Below are positions 47,135-59,239 of a stretch of 64,000 nucleotides of DNA, piece after piece. The notes beneath the pieces were generated by a model. It was not told the DNA's origin and searched no databases. It saw only the letters and a program-made list of their open reading frames with translations. Position 1 is the first letter of the stretch. Each line of letters opens with the position of its first letter. Origin of the DNA: CAVQBP01 sp963782475 (lineage in GTDB: Bacteria; Bacteroidota; Ignavibacteria; Ignavibacteriales; Ignavibacteriaceae); contig CAWAJW010000009.1 of NCBI GenBank assembly GCA_963782475.1, positions 13,561 through 77,560 on the forward strand, read 5' to 3'. Made by a program: the position numbers and the translations under genes.

Positions 47135-49094
47135 TTAATTATTATTAAGAAACTCATTTTCTATTTTATGAAGTTGCTTGGAAAGCATTTCCCATTCATT
47201 TAAATGTTTTTCCAGGTCCGTTTGAACTTTATTGTATTCTGTAGTTTTTTCTTTAGCTTTTGCATGATCATTGTAAATATCCGGATCGGAAAGAAGATTT
47301 TTTAACTTCTTCTTCTTTTATTTCCAGCTCTTCTATCTCTTTTTTCAAGATCCTTTATTTTATCGGCAATTTCTTTAGTTGCATTATATTTTTTTTGTCT
47401 TAATTCAGCCTCAATCCTTTTCTGATCTTTTCTTGAGAAATTTTCTTTATCTGTTTTTTCTTTTTTAGAATTCTCTCTTCCATGTTCGATAAGCTCTTCT
47501 CTTTTTTGCAGATAGTATTCAATTCCGCCAGGGTATTCTTTTATTTTACCTTTTTTAACCTCAACCACCTTATTTACCAGAGGTTTTAAGAAATCAATAT
47601 CATGCGAAACTAAGATTAGTGAGCCGGTAAAATTTATTAAAGCTTTAAGAAGAACTTCTTTTGATGAAATATCAAGATGGTTTGTCGGTTCATCAAGAAT
47701 AATAAAATTGGATTTGGTTAATAAAATTTTTGCTAATGCCACCCTGCTTTTTTCTCCGCCTGAAAGGACTCCTATTTTTTTAAAGACATCGTCACCGGAA
47801 AAAAGAAAAGCTCCCAGCAATGAACGCAGCTGGCCGATTGTTTTTTCTTCGGAAACTATTCTCTAGGGTCTCTAAAATATCATGGGAGGGATTAAGGCCG
47901 TCGGCAACATCCTGGGCATAATAACAAATAATAGTATTATGGCCAACAATTCTTTTCCCGGAATCAAAATCAATTTCTCCCGCAATTATTTTTGCTAAAG
48001 TAGTTTTACCTGCACCATTGGTGCCGACAAAAGCAATTTTCTCTCCCCGGTTAACCTTAAAATTTAATCCTTCAAAAATTTTCTTTTGTCCATAAGATTT
48101 TGAAATAGAATCTAGTTCTATATTGATTTTTCCGCTTGCAGGCGGTTCAGGAAATTTAATATTTATATCGGATTTATTTTCGGGCAATTCGATAAGGTCA
48201 ATTTTTTCAAGCTGTTTTATCCTGCTTTGCACTTGCTTTGCTTTTGTAGCCTTATACCGGAACCTCTCAATAAATTTTTCGGTTTCTTTTATCTTTTTTC
48301 TGCTGCTGAATAAATTGATTTTCCGCAAGCTTATCTCTTTCTTCTTTATATTTTAAATAAGCATCATAATCACCGTTAAATTTGTAGAATTTATTTAAAT
48401 AAATTTCTAAGGTTTTATTGGTAATTTCATTAATAAAATGCTTATCATGGGAGACAACTAATAAAGCTCCCTGGTAATTCTTTAGAAAATTAATCAGCCA
48501 TTCAAGGGAATCAATATCAAGATGGTTGGTGGGTTCATCCATTAAAAGAAGATCATTTTGTGAAATTAGAATTTTGGCAAGTGCAATTCTCATCTGCCAT
48601 CCGCCTGAAAATTCATTTGTTGATCTGATAAAGTCTTCTTCATTAAAACCAAGCCCTAAGAGAATTTTCTTTACTTTCGATTCTGCAGTATAGGAATCAA
48701 GCTCTTCCAATTTATGATGAACTTCTCCAAGCTGGTTAACCAGATCAATTTTTTCTTCTTCGGGAATATCTTGACCGAGCCTGTTTGTTATTTCCGATTC
48801 TTTATCCCGTAATTTAATCAGGTTAGTTAATGCTGATAAAGCTTCATCAAGAAGTGATTTGTTTTTATGGGTTACATTTTCCTGCGGAAGATATCCAATG
48901 CTTATATTTTTTTGTTTAAATATTTTGCCTGATTCCGGCTGGAGCTTTCCGTTTATTATTTTAAGAAGTGATGATTTGCCGGTGCCATTGGCACCCACAA
49001 GTGAAATTTTATCCCCTGAATTTATTTTAAAATTTACATTTTCAAATAAATAATTTCCGCCGAATTGAAGTGAAATATTAGCAAGGTCAATCAT
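47135..49094 (-). CDS. ABC-F ATPase (translation factor/resistance type), several frame breaks
   Basis: The repaired product is about 650 aa. The first ABC domain has Walker A VGANGTGKSS, signature FSGGWQMRIALAKIL and Walker B DEPTNHLD. A linker of about 80 residues (KFIERFRYKATKAKQVQSRI) follows. The second domain has Walker A GTNGAGKTT, signature LSGGEKSRVALAKILL and Walker B DEPTNHLD. A C-terminal coiled coil ends HKIENEFLNNN at 47135. Breaks lie near 48295, 47862, 47345 and 47300, most in A/T runs. ABC-F proteins have no membrane part and act on the ribosome. The layout with a C-terminal coil resembles Uup/YheS. Confidence 0.88.
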
Positions 49095-49111
49095 TCAAAT
49101 ATCTAAATAAT

Positions 49112-51344
49112 TTACTTTCTTATCACAGCAACTTTACCTGCAACAGCATTATTTCCTTCTTTATCAAATGCAATTACAAGATAAATACCGCTGCTGACAT
49201 AATTGCCGTTCATATCTTTCCCATCCCAAAAAGCAACATTACCGCCGGGCGAAGGGAATTCGGAAATTAATTTCCCTGTGATTGATAATATTTTTATATC
49301 GGAATCTACTACCAAACCTGAAATGGTTAATTGATTATTTCCGCCGTTTAATATAAACGGGCTTGGATAAACAAAAAGATTTGTGAAAGCTGTCCTGCGG
49401 TTTAATTGCGGCAGTTTTAAAAGAGGTGATAGCAGCATCTGTCGCCTACATATACTGTTCCGCTGTTTTCATCGATAGTAATGCTTCTAATAATATCTGA
49501 AGGGAGGGGGCTATTTTTTGAATCGTAAGAAGCAATCAGACTTGTACCGTCAGAGTTAACAAGCAACAAACCCTGGTTTGTTCCGATCCATTTTTGATTT
49601 ATAGGATCAACGGCCATGCAATTAATTGTCTGCTGTCTTAATGTAAAAACAGATGTAATACTTAAAGCGGGTTTACTTGATAGAACCGATCCGTTATTGC
49701 TGATTATATTAACGCCTAACCCGGTTCCAACCCAAATGTCTCCTCTTTTATCAACCAAAATTGAATTAACGACATTATCATTCAAACCGTTAGTATTATT
49801 AATATAACCGGATATATCATCCTTAGTATCTGAATATGTCCCATTTTCATTAAAATAAAATAAACCCGGTTTATTTCCGTCTTGCGAATAAAACCATTTC
49901 GTATCATACTGGTCTATTACCATTCCCATATTTTGCTGGATATACTGTCCGAAAAAAGCAGGGACTGTAAAATAGTACCAGGTGCTGTCTGGAGTAACCA
50001 TTGAAAGTATTTTTTTATCTGAAGCACCGTAATTTAAGATCCATAGATTACCTTTAGAATCTTTATCAAAATCAGTTATAACAAGAAAAGTAGGATCTTT
50101 TTGTATCCCTTTCATTTCCGTATTATTTATATTAAATACTTTGTAAGTATTATTAGTAATTGATAAAAATCCTTGTCCCCAGCTTCCAAATAAAACATCA
50201 TTTCCGAAGGTTTTGACAGTAAAATATGTATTGGTTTGAATTTGAGGCGTATTTGTCTTATCGTAATTTGTCCACTCACTGCCGTCATATTTGTAAAAAC
50301 CTATACCTGAGACATCTGTTCCGCTTGCGCACCAAAGATTTCCGCTTGCATCTACATCGATTCCTAAAAATTGGTTTGCCTTAGGTCCGTTTGGGTATAA
50401 AGCAGAACCATTCCCGCCCTGTATAACTCCGGATGTTGCAGTTCCGGCTAATAAACCGAGACTATTTGAGTAGGAAATTTTAGTTACAGGATTAGCAGAT
50501 GAGAAATATTCTTTAACGGCTCCATTATAATAAACATCAACACTATTATTATTTACAATAAACAGGTATCATTTACAACTAAAAGGTCACCGATATTCAA
50601 ATTGTTGAATTGCGGCAGAAATGAAATCCATTTTGTACCATCAAAATAAGATAAACCTTTTTCGGTAGCAACAATAATGGAATCCCTGAAGCTGACAATT
50701 TTTTCTATTTTACTTGCCGGAAGACCATCGGAAGTCCGGTAAACAGACCATGATTCAGGAGCAGAAAGGTTAACTGCTCCGTCTTTTTGAATAGCAACAC
50801 CGGAATCCGTAGCGGCATATATTTTATCCGATTTTAAAGCGCTGTTCACCCTTATATTTGAAGGGAAAGTTCCGAACCGAAAATAGGTATCATAAAGAAT
50901 TAATTTTTCAGGATCAATTAAAGTAATTCCAAAATCAGTGGATGCAATAATTGTATCGCCGACAGTAGTCAGTTCGTTAATCTGCTTGGGATTTTTATTC
51001 GAATTGTAAATATCAAGCAGGGAGCTGATAGAGTTAGCTGCAGGGTAATAAATATCAAGTATTCCCTCCTGGCTTCCAAACCAGACATTTCCATTATTAT
51101 CTATTGTTAATGAAGTCAGTTGAATTCCATTAAGACCGTTTGATTTCCGCAGGGTTTTGTATGAATGGTCGCTGTTATTATAAAAAAAAGCTCCGCCTGT
51201 TGAAGCTGCCCAAAATCCATCAGCCGTTACCTGGATGGCTTCAACCTCTTTCATCTCTGTGTAGCTCTGCCACCCGGTCACTGATTGGCAAAAGATTACC
51301 GTATTAAATAAGTATGCAAATAAGATTATAATAAATTTTTTCAT
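49112..51344 (-). CDS. Exported two-component-regulator-type propeller protein with T9SS C-terminal domain, two frame breaks
   Basis: The repaired length is about 740 aa. After a signal peptide (LFAYLFNTVIFCQS) there are repeated propeller blades of the Reg_prop type, such as GFWAASTGGAFFY, NVWFGSQEGILDIY and DIWVGTGLGVNIIS. The last 90 residues, from FVYPSPFILNGG to VAGKVAVIRK, are a type IX secretion sorting domain (GLVVDSDIKILSITGKLI, SSGIYLVIAF). Frame breaks lie near 50558 (a T-run) and 49440. The region between them (50116-50553) reads as continuous propeller. It lies 17 bases downstream of the ABC-F start region, on the same strand. The role is unknown; it is probably surface-exposed. 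Confidence 0.82.
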
Positions 51345-51514
51345 TTACTTAAATATTATTTATTAATAAAATTCTGAAAAAGTAAAAAATTCTTATTCGC
51401 CCGCCTATTTTTTATAAGATTTGTTAACCTGCTATGCAATTTACAATTTTTTTTTAAACGTGAAAGTATAAAAGAATGTAACCTATCCAAAATTCGTGGT
51501 CAAAATTCTGGAAG

Positions 51515-51561
51515 CTTCGTAGTTGCTAACGAAGTTCAAGTTCAAGTTCAAGTTTAAGTTC
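51515..51561. repeat. Small hairpin followed by AAGTTC tandem repeat
   Basis: CTTCGT (51515-51520) and ACGAAG (51529-51534) form a short stem. It runs into five tandem copies of AAGTTC (51532-51561), the fourth with one T for C. It lies between ribH and the propeller gene. Slippage during replication would explain the tandem array. Confidence 0.8.
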
Positions 51562-51608
51562 AAGGGTAGCTCGAGTTCATGCAAACATGCAGCTCAGGCA
51601 TTTATGAT

Positions 51609-52073
51609 TTAAGACAATCTATGGTTTAAATCAGCCATTTCAATTGCAGTTAATGCAGCATCCCACCCCTTATTTCCAAGCTTCGAATCGGAACGTTCCA
51701 GAGCTTGCTCAACAGTATTGGTAGTCAGAACTCCAAATACCACCGGGATATTATATTTCAAAGCTACTTCAGAGCATCCGGTGCTTACTGCATTTGAGAT
51801 ATAATCAAAATGCGGGGTTGCTCCTCTTATGACAGCGCCTAATGCAATGATGGCGTCATATTTTTTTTGAGATGCGAGCTTGCCGGCTATTAAAGGGATT
51901 TCAAATGCCCCGGGAACTTTTATTAAATCAAAATCATTCTCCGAGTAGTTATGCTTTTTAAGGCATTCCAAGCAGCCTTCCAATAATTTATTCCCAATAA
52001 ATTCATTAAACCTGCTTACAATTATTGCAAACTTATAACCTTTTCTTGAAAGATTTCCTTCGATAATATTCAT
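51609..52073 (-). CDS. ribH: 6,7-dimethyl-8-ribityllumazine synthase
   Basis: 154 aa, the normal length. Motifs are IIVSRFNEFIGNKLLEG, VPGAFEIPLIAGKLA, ALGAVIRGATPHFDYI (active-site His) and PVVFGVLTTNTVEQALERS. It condenses the pyrimidine and butanone phosphate precursors of riboflavin and forms 60-subunit or pentameric shells. No other rib gene is adjacent and no FMN riboswitch is visible upstream. Confidence 0.96.
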   Translation of the reverse strand: MNIIEGNLSRKGYKFAIIVSRFNEFIGNKLLEGCLECLKKHNYSENDFDLIKVPGAFEIPLIAGKLASQKKYDAIIALGAVIRGATPHFDYISNAVSTGCSEVALKYNIPVVFGVLTTNTVEQALERSDSKLGNKGWDAALTAIEMADLNHRLS

Positions 52074-52129
52074 TTGTAGACAAAATATTAATTAATTAAA
52101 ATGTAAAATTCAGCTAGGGAATTTAGCTA

Positions 52130-52961
52130 TTATGCCGTATTTTTCAACAAACGTTTTCGCATCGCCTCAATTGCAGAATATTTTGTATAGAACTTCCCCA
52201 AATTTTTTTCATCATCTCTTTTGCCTCCATGAAAATCGGAGCCGCCGCTTTCCAAAAGAAAATATTCATTTACAATTCCGCGGTAAAATTTTATCTGGTG
52301 CTGCGAATGGGAGGAATGAATAACTTCAAGTCCGTCAACACCTTCGTCAATTAATTCTTTAAGCAATGATTCTTCCATGTATCCAGGGTGTGCAATAAAA
52401 GATAATCCCCCGGCGTCACTGATAATTTTGAAAGCACTTTGAGGAGAAATATGAACTTTTTTCTCAAATGCAGGCCCGCCATTTCCAATATATTTATTAA
52501 AAGCTTCGTAATAAGAAGAAATCAGTCCTTTTGAAAGCATAGCCTGGGCAATATGGGGTCTGCCGACAGCAGAATTTTTAGCCACTTCCATTACATCATC
52601 AATTGTTAAGGGCATTCCCAGTAAATTTAATTTATTTACAATTCTTACTGCTCTTTTTAATCTTTCCACTCTAAAAAAATTGAGGTACCTTTCAAGCTCC
52701 TGATTGTCGGTTTGAATAAAGTATCCTAAAATATGAATTTCCCTGTCTTTAATATCGGAGCTGATCTCCAAGACCCGGTATAACTTCTATCCCGATTTCA
52801 TTCCCCTTTTTTATTGCATCATTAATACCGGAAAGGTTATCATGGTCAGTAATACTAATAGCTTCAAGATCATTCTCTTTTGCTTTTAATACGACATCCT
52901 CGGGAGAGTAAAAACCATCGGAATGATTAGTGTGAATATGTAAATCTACTTTCCCTTTCAT
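52130..52961 (-). CDS. PHP-domain phosphoesterase, one frameshift
   Basis: The start is VDLHIHTNHSDGFYSPE (first metal motif), followed by AISITDHDNLSGI. The frame breaks near 52765: EVIPGL should continue LEISSDIKDREIHILGYF, needing removal of one base. It then runs to FIAHPGY and SGGSDFHGGKRDD, the remaining PHP metal sites. The repaired length is about 277 aa. Relatives include RNase AM/YciV-like 3',5'-nucleotide phosphatases. It is followed upstream by the Crp-type regulator gene with a 9-base gap, so the two are probably co-transcribed. Confidence 0.9.
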
Positions 52962-52970
52962 TAAAACCGG

Positions 52971-53654
52971 TTAACTAAATAGTTCTTTAAATTTTTCATA
53001 ATTCATTATACGGAGCTTTGAACCGTCCAGTTCAACCAATCCTTTTTTGGCAAAAGTATGAAGTGTTCTTGAAATAGTTTCCCTTGAGGTGCCGGCCATA
53101 TTTGCCAGGTCATGCTGGAAAGGAAGCTTTTCTATTTCAACAGTTCCCTGCTTAATTTTTCCTACATCATCGGCCAGCTGCAGAATAACAGTAGCTACTT
53201 TTCCTTCTGCATCTTTTAATGAAAGAGATTTGATCTTCATATCAGCAGATCTTAAGCGCTGTGTTAATTCCTGCAGAAGAGTAATCGACACTTCCGGATG
53301 TACGTGAAGCAGCTCCAGGAATTCACTTCTCTGAATAATAAATAATTCAGAATCTTCCATTGCAGTAACATTAGCCGAACGGGAAAGACCGTCTAGAATA
53401 GCCATCTCGCCAAAGAAATCAGATTCCCCCAGAATGGTTAAAATGACTTCTTTACCATCATCGCTTACGCGGGACACTTTCACTTTTCCCTCAACAATTA
53501 CAAAAAGTGCAGTGCCGGTTTCATGTTCAAATAAAACAACCGAATCTTTTTTAAATGATTTTCTTATTCCCAGCTTTGATATTTTTTCTAATGTATCATC
53601 ATCCAAATCAGAAAATATAGGAACATACTTTAAAAAATTGTTTGGTTGCTGCAT
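52971..53654 (-). CDS. Crp/Fnr-family transcription regulator
   Basis: 227 aa. The cyclic-nucleotide-binding fold (about 10-125) contains GESDFFGEMAILDGLSRSAN, close to the cAMP-binding GE...RSA pattern. The winged helix (about 150-225) has the recognition element NMAGTSRETISRTLHTFAKK. No Fnr-type cysteine cluster is seen. It probably binds a cyclic nucleotide and controls genes elsewhere. It is expressed ahead of the PHP phosphoesterase gene. Confidence 0.92.
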   Translation of the reverse strand: MQQPNNFLKYVPIFSDLDDDTLEKISKLGIRKSFKKDSVVLFEHETGTALFVIVEGKVKVSRVSDDGKEVILTILGESDFFGEMAILDGLSRSANVTAMEDSELFIIQRSEFLELLHVHPEVSITLLQELTQRLRSADMKIKSLSLKDAEGKVATVILQLADDVGKIKQGTVEIEKLPFQHDLANMAGTSRETISRTLHTFAKKGLVELDGSKLRIMNYEKFKELFS

Positions 53655-54079
53655 ATATTATGCTCCTTTTGAAGTTATTGTTAAGAATACAATATAAATT
53701 CACCATTTATTAAAGTCAAACTTACCAAATATACTAATTTTTATTAACTTTTTAAGATTAAAAAGTATTTTCAAAATGCTAATGGATTACTATTAAGAAA
53801 TATTTATTAATATTTGTTCACCCAATCTATTTAAAAGGATCATTATGAATATATATTATTGCAGTTCAAAATAAAATTTTTTTTACTAAACTTTAAACAA
53901 TTCCAGGAGAACTAACAATTCAAAGGATAATTAGCTCTACATATGATTACAAATTTCATCATTAAATCAACTTGGCTTTTCTAACAAAATTTTTATAATA
54001 TTACTGATATTATTAAAAACTGAATATTTTATAAAAAATTTTAATCAATTTTATTTTAAACAAAACATGGTGAGAAGAG
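53655..54079. other. Intergenic between divergent crp-type and epimerase genes
   Basis: 425 bases, extremely AT-rich, with no convincing coding frame. It should hold the promoters of both flanking genes. A ribosome-site-like GTGAGAAGAG lies just before the TTG at 54080. Confidence 0.45.
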
Positions 54080-55477
54080 TTGGATAGATATAAAAGAATA
54101 AAATCTGTTATAACATTGAGTCTAATATATTTTGTTTTTGTGGGATTACAAATGACCTCTGCTCAAGGAGAGGGACAGACAAATAAATTCGAAACAAACA
54201 GGAGCACAATTCTGGCAGAAATGAAGCACCTGTTAAACCAGAGTTTCGAATTATGGTATCCTTTATCTATAGACTCAGCGGAGGGGGGCTTTTTCAGCGA
54301 TATAAATTATAAATGGCAGCTTGAAGGTAAACAGAATAAAATGATAGTAACCCAGGCAAGACATGTCTGGTCTGCCTCTAATGCTGCAATTTTTTATAAA
54401 AAGTATGATTATCTTCCTAAAATTTCGGCTCATGGATTCAAATTTTTAAAAAATATTATGTGGGATAAGAAATATGGGGGCTTTTATGACCAGGTTGATA
54501 GGGAAGGAAAAGTAATTAACCAGAATGGATTTGGGCTCCCTAATGAAAAACAAGTTATTAAAGATGCCTATGGTAATGCTTTTGCTATATACGGTTTAGC
54601 TGCATATTATAATGTATCTAAGGATACTTCTGCATTAAGATTGGCTGTAGAAACATTTAATTGGCTGGATAAACATAGTTATGATCCCAAATATGGAGGG
54701 TATTTCCAATTTTTATCAAGAAACGGAACACCTTTTAAGGAAGGTTATCATGGGGTTCCGCCGAAAGATCAAAACAGCTCTATACATATTCTGGAATGCT
54801 TCACGGAATTATACTCTGTCTGGCCGGACAGCACGCTAAAATTGAGACTTAAATCTCTGCTCGGAGTTATAAGAGATAAATTTGTCACCAATAAAGGGTA
54901 TCTTGATTTATTTTTTAACCGTGATTTAACCCCGGTTTCCTATAGAGATTCAAGTGCTGAAGCAAGAAAAAAACATTTCGAGCTTGATCATGTCTCATTC
55001 GGTCATGATATAGAGACAGGGTATCTTTTACTTGAAGCATCAAAAGCTTTAGGAATAAAAAATGATTCTACTACTTTGAGAATTGCAAAAAAGATGGTGG
55101 ATCACACAATAAAAAACGGATGGGATGAAAAAGTCGGAGGGATATTTGACGGCGGCTATTATTTTAAAGGAGACAATAAAATCACTATCATAATGAAAAC
55201 CAAACAATGGTGGTCTCAAGTTGAAGCTCTCAATTCCTGCTTGATGATGTCGGAGCTTTTTCCAAATGATAAGATGAATTATTATAAAAAATTCTGCGAA
55301 CAATGGAATTATATAAAAAATTATCTGATCGATAAAAAATATGGAGGATTTTATTGGGGAGGAATTGATGAAGTACCGGAAATCAAAACTTACCCTAAAG
55401 GTACTATCTGGAAAGGTGATTATCATACTACAAGAGGATTAATAAATTGCATCGGCAGGCTCCAGACTAAGGACTAA
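54080..55477 (+). CDS. Exported AGE-family (N-acylglucosamine/cellobiose 2-epimerase-like) protein
   Basis: 465 aa from the TTG at 54080. The signal peptide is about 1-28 (LIYFVFVGLQMTSAQ). The rest is an (alpha/alpha)6 barrel of the AGE family: QARHVWSASNAAIFY, DKKYGGFYDQVDREG, ELDHVSFGHDIETGYLL (catalytic His region), TKQWWSQVEALNS and DYHTTRGL. AGE and cellobiose 2-epimerases convert glucose- or mannose-type ends of sugars. An exported form would act on glycans before uptake. It lies just before the TonB receptor locus on the same strand. Confidence 0.88.
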   Translation: MDRYKRIKSVITLSLIYFVFVGLQMTSAQGEGQTNKFETNRSTILAEMKHLLNQSFELWYPLSIDSAEGGFFSDINYKWQLEGKQNKMIVTQARHVWSASNAAIFYKKYDYLPKISAHGFKFLKNIMWDKKYGGFYDQVDREGKVINQNGFGLPNEKQVIKDAYGNAFAIYGLAAYYNVSKDTSALRLAVETFNWLDKHSYDPKYGGYFQFLSRNGTPFKEGYHGVPPKDQNSSIHILECFTELYSVWPDSTLKLRLKSLLGVIRDKFVTNKGYLDLFFNRDLTPVSYRDSSAEARKKHFELDHVSFGHDIETGYLLLEASKALGIKNDSTTLRIAKKMVDHTIKNGWDEKVGGIFDGGYYFKGDNKITIIMKTKQWWSQVEALNSCLMMSELFPNDKMNYYKKFCEQWNYIKNYLIDKKYGGFYWGGIDEVPEIKTYPKGTIWKGDYHTTRGLINCIGRLQTKD

Positions 55478-56031
55478 AATTTTGAATATAGAACTTCATT
55501 AAGAGAAAAAAAATGGATATCAATAAAAATTTTTAAAATTTAAGTTTTCATATAATTTACAATGATGTAAATAGTACTTCAGTATTAGTTGAATTTAATT
55601 AAAATCTATTTGCAAAATTTGAGTATAATTATGGAACTTCTTCTTAACTATTTTAACTTTCCAAAAAGAATAAAGAATAAATTGGGGTATACAAAAAAGA
55701 AAATCGATATTTTTAATTTAAAAGTTTAAGCTTATAGAGCCTGATGGAGCGATTACTATTTTTATTATTAAAATAATTTTTTATTAAAATAATAAGATTT
55801 AATATTCGGAATTATTGATTGTTTTTAAGTTTAGAAGTATTTATTTATTTATCAAAATGGCATTATTATTGAATTGTTAAGGCGAATTGCTATGCAGGTG
55901 AAAATATTAAATCTCATAAATAAGTATACTTCCTTATCATTGTTTTTTTGTATAATTTTATCGAAATATTTCATTTAGTTCATTATATTAAGAAATAAAT
56001 TCTATTTAATGATATCCTGAGGAGGAGGACT
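55478..56031. other. Intergenic before the first TonB receptor
   Basis: 554 bases, very AT-rich. I see no coding frame or strong hairpin. GAGGAGGAC lies immediately before the ATG at 56032 and is a strong ribosome site. Confidence 0.5.
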
Positions 56032-59000
56032 ATGGCAAATATTTACAAGAAAAAGGGAATTATTTTTTCAGTTTTTTCCCTGATATTTTTTCTAATATTT
56101 CAGTCGTTTACACTAGCCCAGTCAGGTTCGATCCAGGGAACTGTTAAAGACAAAAATACCGGTGAAGCACTTCCCGGTGCAAATGTCGTTGTTAAAGGAA
56201 CCAGCTTAGGTGCAGCAACCGATCTTGATGGTAAATTCCTCATTAGAAATCTTCCTGTTGGCAAACAAACAATGGATAATTTCATATGTAGGTTATATTA
56301 CAGTTAGCGTTGAAGTTACAATTACCGCCAACAAAACCCTTGAAGAAGATTTTAGCCTTGAAGCTAAAACACTTGAAGGACAGACTGTAACCGTTACTGC
56401 CCAGGCAAGAGGTCAGTTATCCGCAATAAACCAGCAATTATCTTCCAGTAATTTAGTGAATGTTGTCTCAGCAGAAAAGATGCAGGAACTTGCCGGATGC
56501 AAATTTGGCTGAATCAATCGGAAGGTTACCGGGAATATCTCTTCAAAGAAATGCAGGTGAAGCATATGCAGTAGTCGTCAGGGGATTATCTCCTAAATAT
56601 AATGAAGTTACCATTGAAGGTGTTCCAATGGCATCTACAAATTATTATGACCGGGGAATTGATTTAAGTTTATTAAGTGATGATTTGATAAAAGCAGTAG
56701 AGGTATCAAAAACTCTCCGTCCGGATATGGATGCCGATGCATTGGGAGGAACTGTAAATCTAACATTGCGGACAGCACAGTCCGGCTTACATTATGATAT
56801 AAGGGCTAACGGGGGATATAACAATTTAAGAGATACATATAAGAATTATAAATTTACAGGAACAATAAGCGACAGGTTTTTAGATGACAAATTTGGAGTT
56901 TTGGCGCAGGGTAACATTGAACTGAAACAACTTCCTTCAGATCAGTTTAATGCTGCTTATGATACTCCGATATACGATCCGCTAACCCAACAATTTAGTG
57001 TAGGCACACAGAATGCACAGCTACAAGATGCCAGTACGCAAACGGCACCGTTATGGTATAAGTATGGTTTTGGATTATACATCAGATTTAGTAGATGTTA
57101 AGTTTTACAATGTTTACGATCAAAAGAATGACAGTAACATAACAAGAAGCAACCTTTCACGTTTTAGCAGTAATGATTTCTACGATCAGATATTATATTA
57201 ATGAAACAAAAACCAAACAGGAAACACATTCTGTTCAGGCATTGTTTAAGCTTGGAAATACAGAATTACCGCTTTCATTATCATATACAAAGAGTGAGCA
57301 AAATGTACCCAACGGTCTGGAGTTTGATTTTTTGCAAACAGGTGTTTCAACTTTTTCAGCTAACCAGAGAATATACCAGCCGCCTTCTCGTTTTAATACA
57401 TGAAATGGGTGTTATTAAATCCCACAAGTGCAAGTACTACGTTTTGGCAAGATGCAGTGAATGATACAAAACTTACCGATGAAAGCTACGATGCAAAGTT
57501 AGACTGGAAAGCTCCATTTAAGTTATCTGATTCCTTCTCGGGGTATGTGAAGGTAGGAGGGAAATATCATAGTGATAAGCGAACAAGCAACAGACACAGC
57601 AGAACTCTTTATATGCTGTATGGAGCGGGTGCCGGAACATAGAAAAAATCTTATTGCTACTTTCCCATTCCTTAACGGGCTTAATTCAAATCTTCAGGCG
57701 GGAATACCGGCATATCCTTTCGTTGATCAAAGTTATACCAGAACGGAATATCTTAGGATATCCTATTGGACCGGACTGGAATATTTATCAATTAGCAGAT
57801 ATGCAGAATAGCTACTATTATGGAAAAATTGTCGGAAATGATACCATAATTAGTCCGCATAAGAATCTAGGCGGGTACTGGGTAAATGGACCAAACAGCT
57901 TTAACCAGAACTATACTAGATAACGAGAGTACAGCTGCGGGTTATTTAATGGGTGAATTTAATATCGGAAGTGATCTTACTATAGTTCCCGGTGCCCGTT
58001 ATCAGCAGGAAAAATCTGATATCTCAGCTTATCATATCAGGGTAAATGGTGCTAATCAAAACTGGTCTGGATGGTACTCCTCCTAAATTGGTGGAAACTA
58101 AAAGAGATTATCCGCACTGGTATCCTTCGGTAAATATTAAGTATAAAGCAACAGAAAATATTCAATTTTTAGGTGCAGTATACAGAAGTGTTTCATTACC
58201 GAGTTATGGAGATATTTCATCCTCTGGTCCAATTGCAGATAATTCGCCGCTGGTATCAGGTAATCCAATATTAAGCCATCTACTGCATGGAATATAGATT
58301 TGGGAGCCTCATTGTTCAGTAATGATATCGGATTGTTTACAGTAGATGTATTTTATAAAGAGATAACTGATCTCATCTATAATATGCAGAATTATTATCC
58401 ATTTCATCCGTATCCTATAATAGGTGCCCCTGCTGATTTAACCGACAGGCTACCCGATAGAAGTTACTTATGATACTACATGGGCAACCAGCTGCTTCAA
58501 GACGTTTAACAAAAGGTCCAATTCCGATGAATGATCCTGAAAAAGCTTATTTAAGAGGTATAGAGTTTTCATGGCAAACTCATTTATGGTATCTTCCCGG
58601 AGTATTAAGCGGTATAGTACTTGATTTGAATCTTTCTTTAATGAGTTCAAATCAATTATACCCTTCATTTGAATTAAAGCCAAAGCAGGATTTCTTACCC
58701 CGGATACACTAGTTTACCAGACAACATCCGGAAGTCTTGCAAGATCAACCAACCGCTATATATAATGCAATAATAGGGTGGGATTATAAAGGATTCAGTT
58801 CAAGATTTTCATTTCGATATCAGCAGAAGACACTCACGAGTGTTGATACAAGATTTGGACTACAGGATACTTATTATGATAATGTATTGTTGGTGGATAT
58901 ATCACTAAAACAGCAGATATGGGAAGGATTGGCAGTATTTGCTAATGCATCAAATATAAACAATCATATAGATAATTATTATTATTCACATCCAACTTAT

Positions 59001-59104
59001 GTTCCAAACTGCTACCAACTACTACATATCCGGCAGGAAATTTACCGACAAGCGGACAAACATACGGATGGATTGCACAGTTTGGTGTTAGTTATAATTA
59101 TTAA
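56032..59104 (+). pseudogene. TonB-dependent receptor, copy 1, about a dozen frame breaks
   Basis: Signal peptide, then a carboxypeptidase-regulatory-like domain (GSIQGTVKDKNTGEALPGAN), a TonB plug (ESIGRLPGISLQRNAGEA, VVRGLSPKYNEVTIEG) and a 22-strand-type barrel ending FGVSYNY at 59104. The repaired length is about 1000 aa. Alignment with copy 2 places breaks near 56278, 56491, 57043, 57190, 57402, 57630, 57755, 57912, 58055, 58275, 58466, 58490, 58700 and 59012. Most are a single extra base. Peptide similarity is unbroken, so this is probably a working gene with consensus errors, although true decay cannot be excluded. No SusD partner is present; uptake of a carbohydrate or siderophore-like ligand is inferred. 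Confidence 0.85.
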
Positions 59105-59130
59105 AAAAATCAAAATAATTATTAATTTGA

Positions 59131-59148
59131 ATCCGGCTTATGCCGGAT
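59131..59148 (+). terminator. Hairpin after receptor copy 1
   Basis: ATCCGGC (59131-59137), TTAT loop, GCCGGAT (59142-59148): a perfect 7-base stem 26 bases after the stop. No T-run follows, so it may be an RNA-stabilising hairpin rather than a terminator. Confidence 0.45.
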
Positions 59149-59239
59149 AAATGATAGAAGGGAGGTAAATAAAGAGAAAGAATAAAAAAAGTTAGTTAAT
59201 TGTGTTCAAATTTTTATTTTAACAAACATGGAGGAAAGA

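Noticed and set aside
51532..51561. CRISPR-like array
   Set aside because: The units are 6 bases with no spacers. It is a simple tandem repeat.
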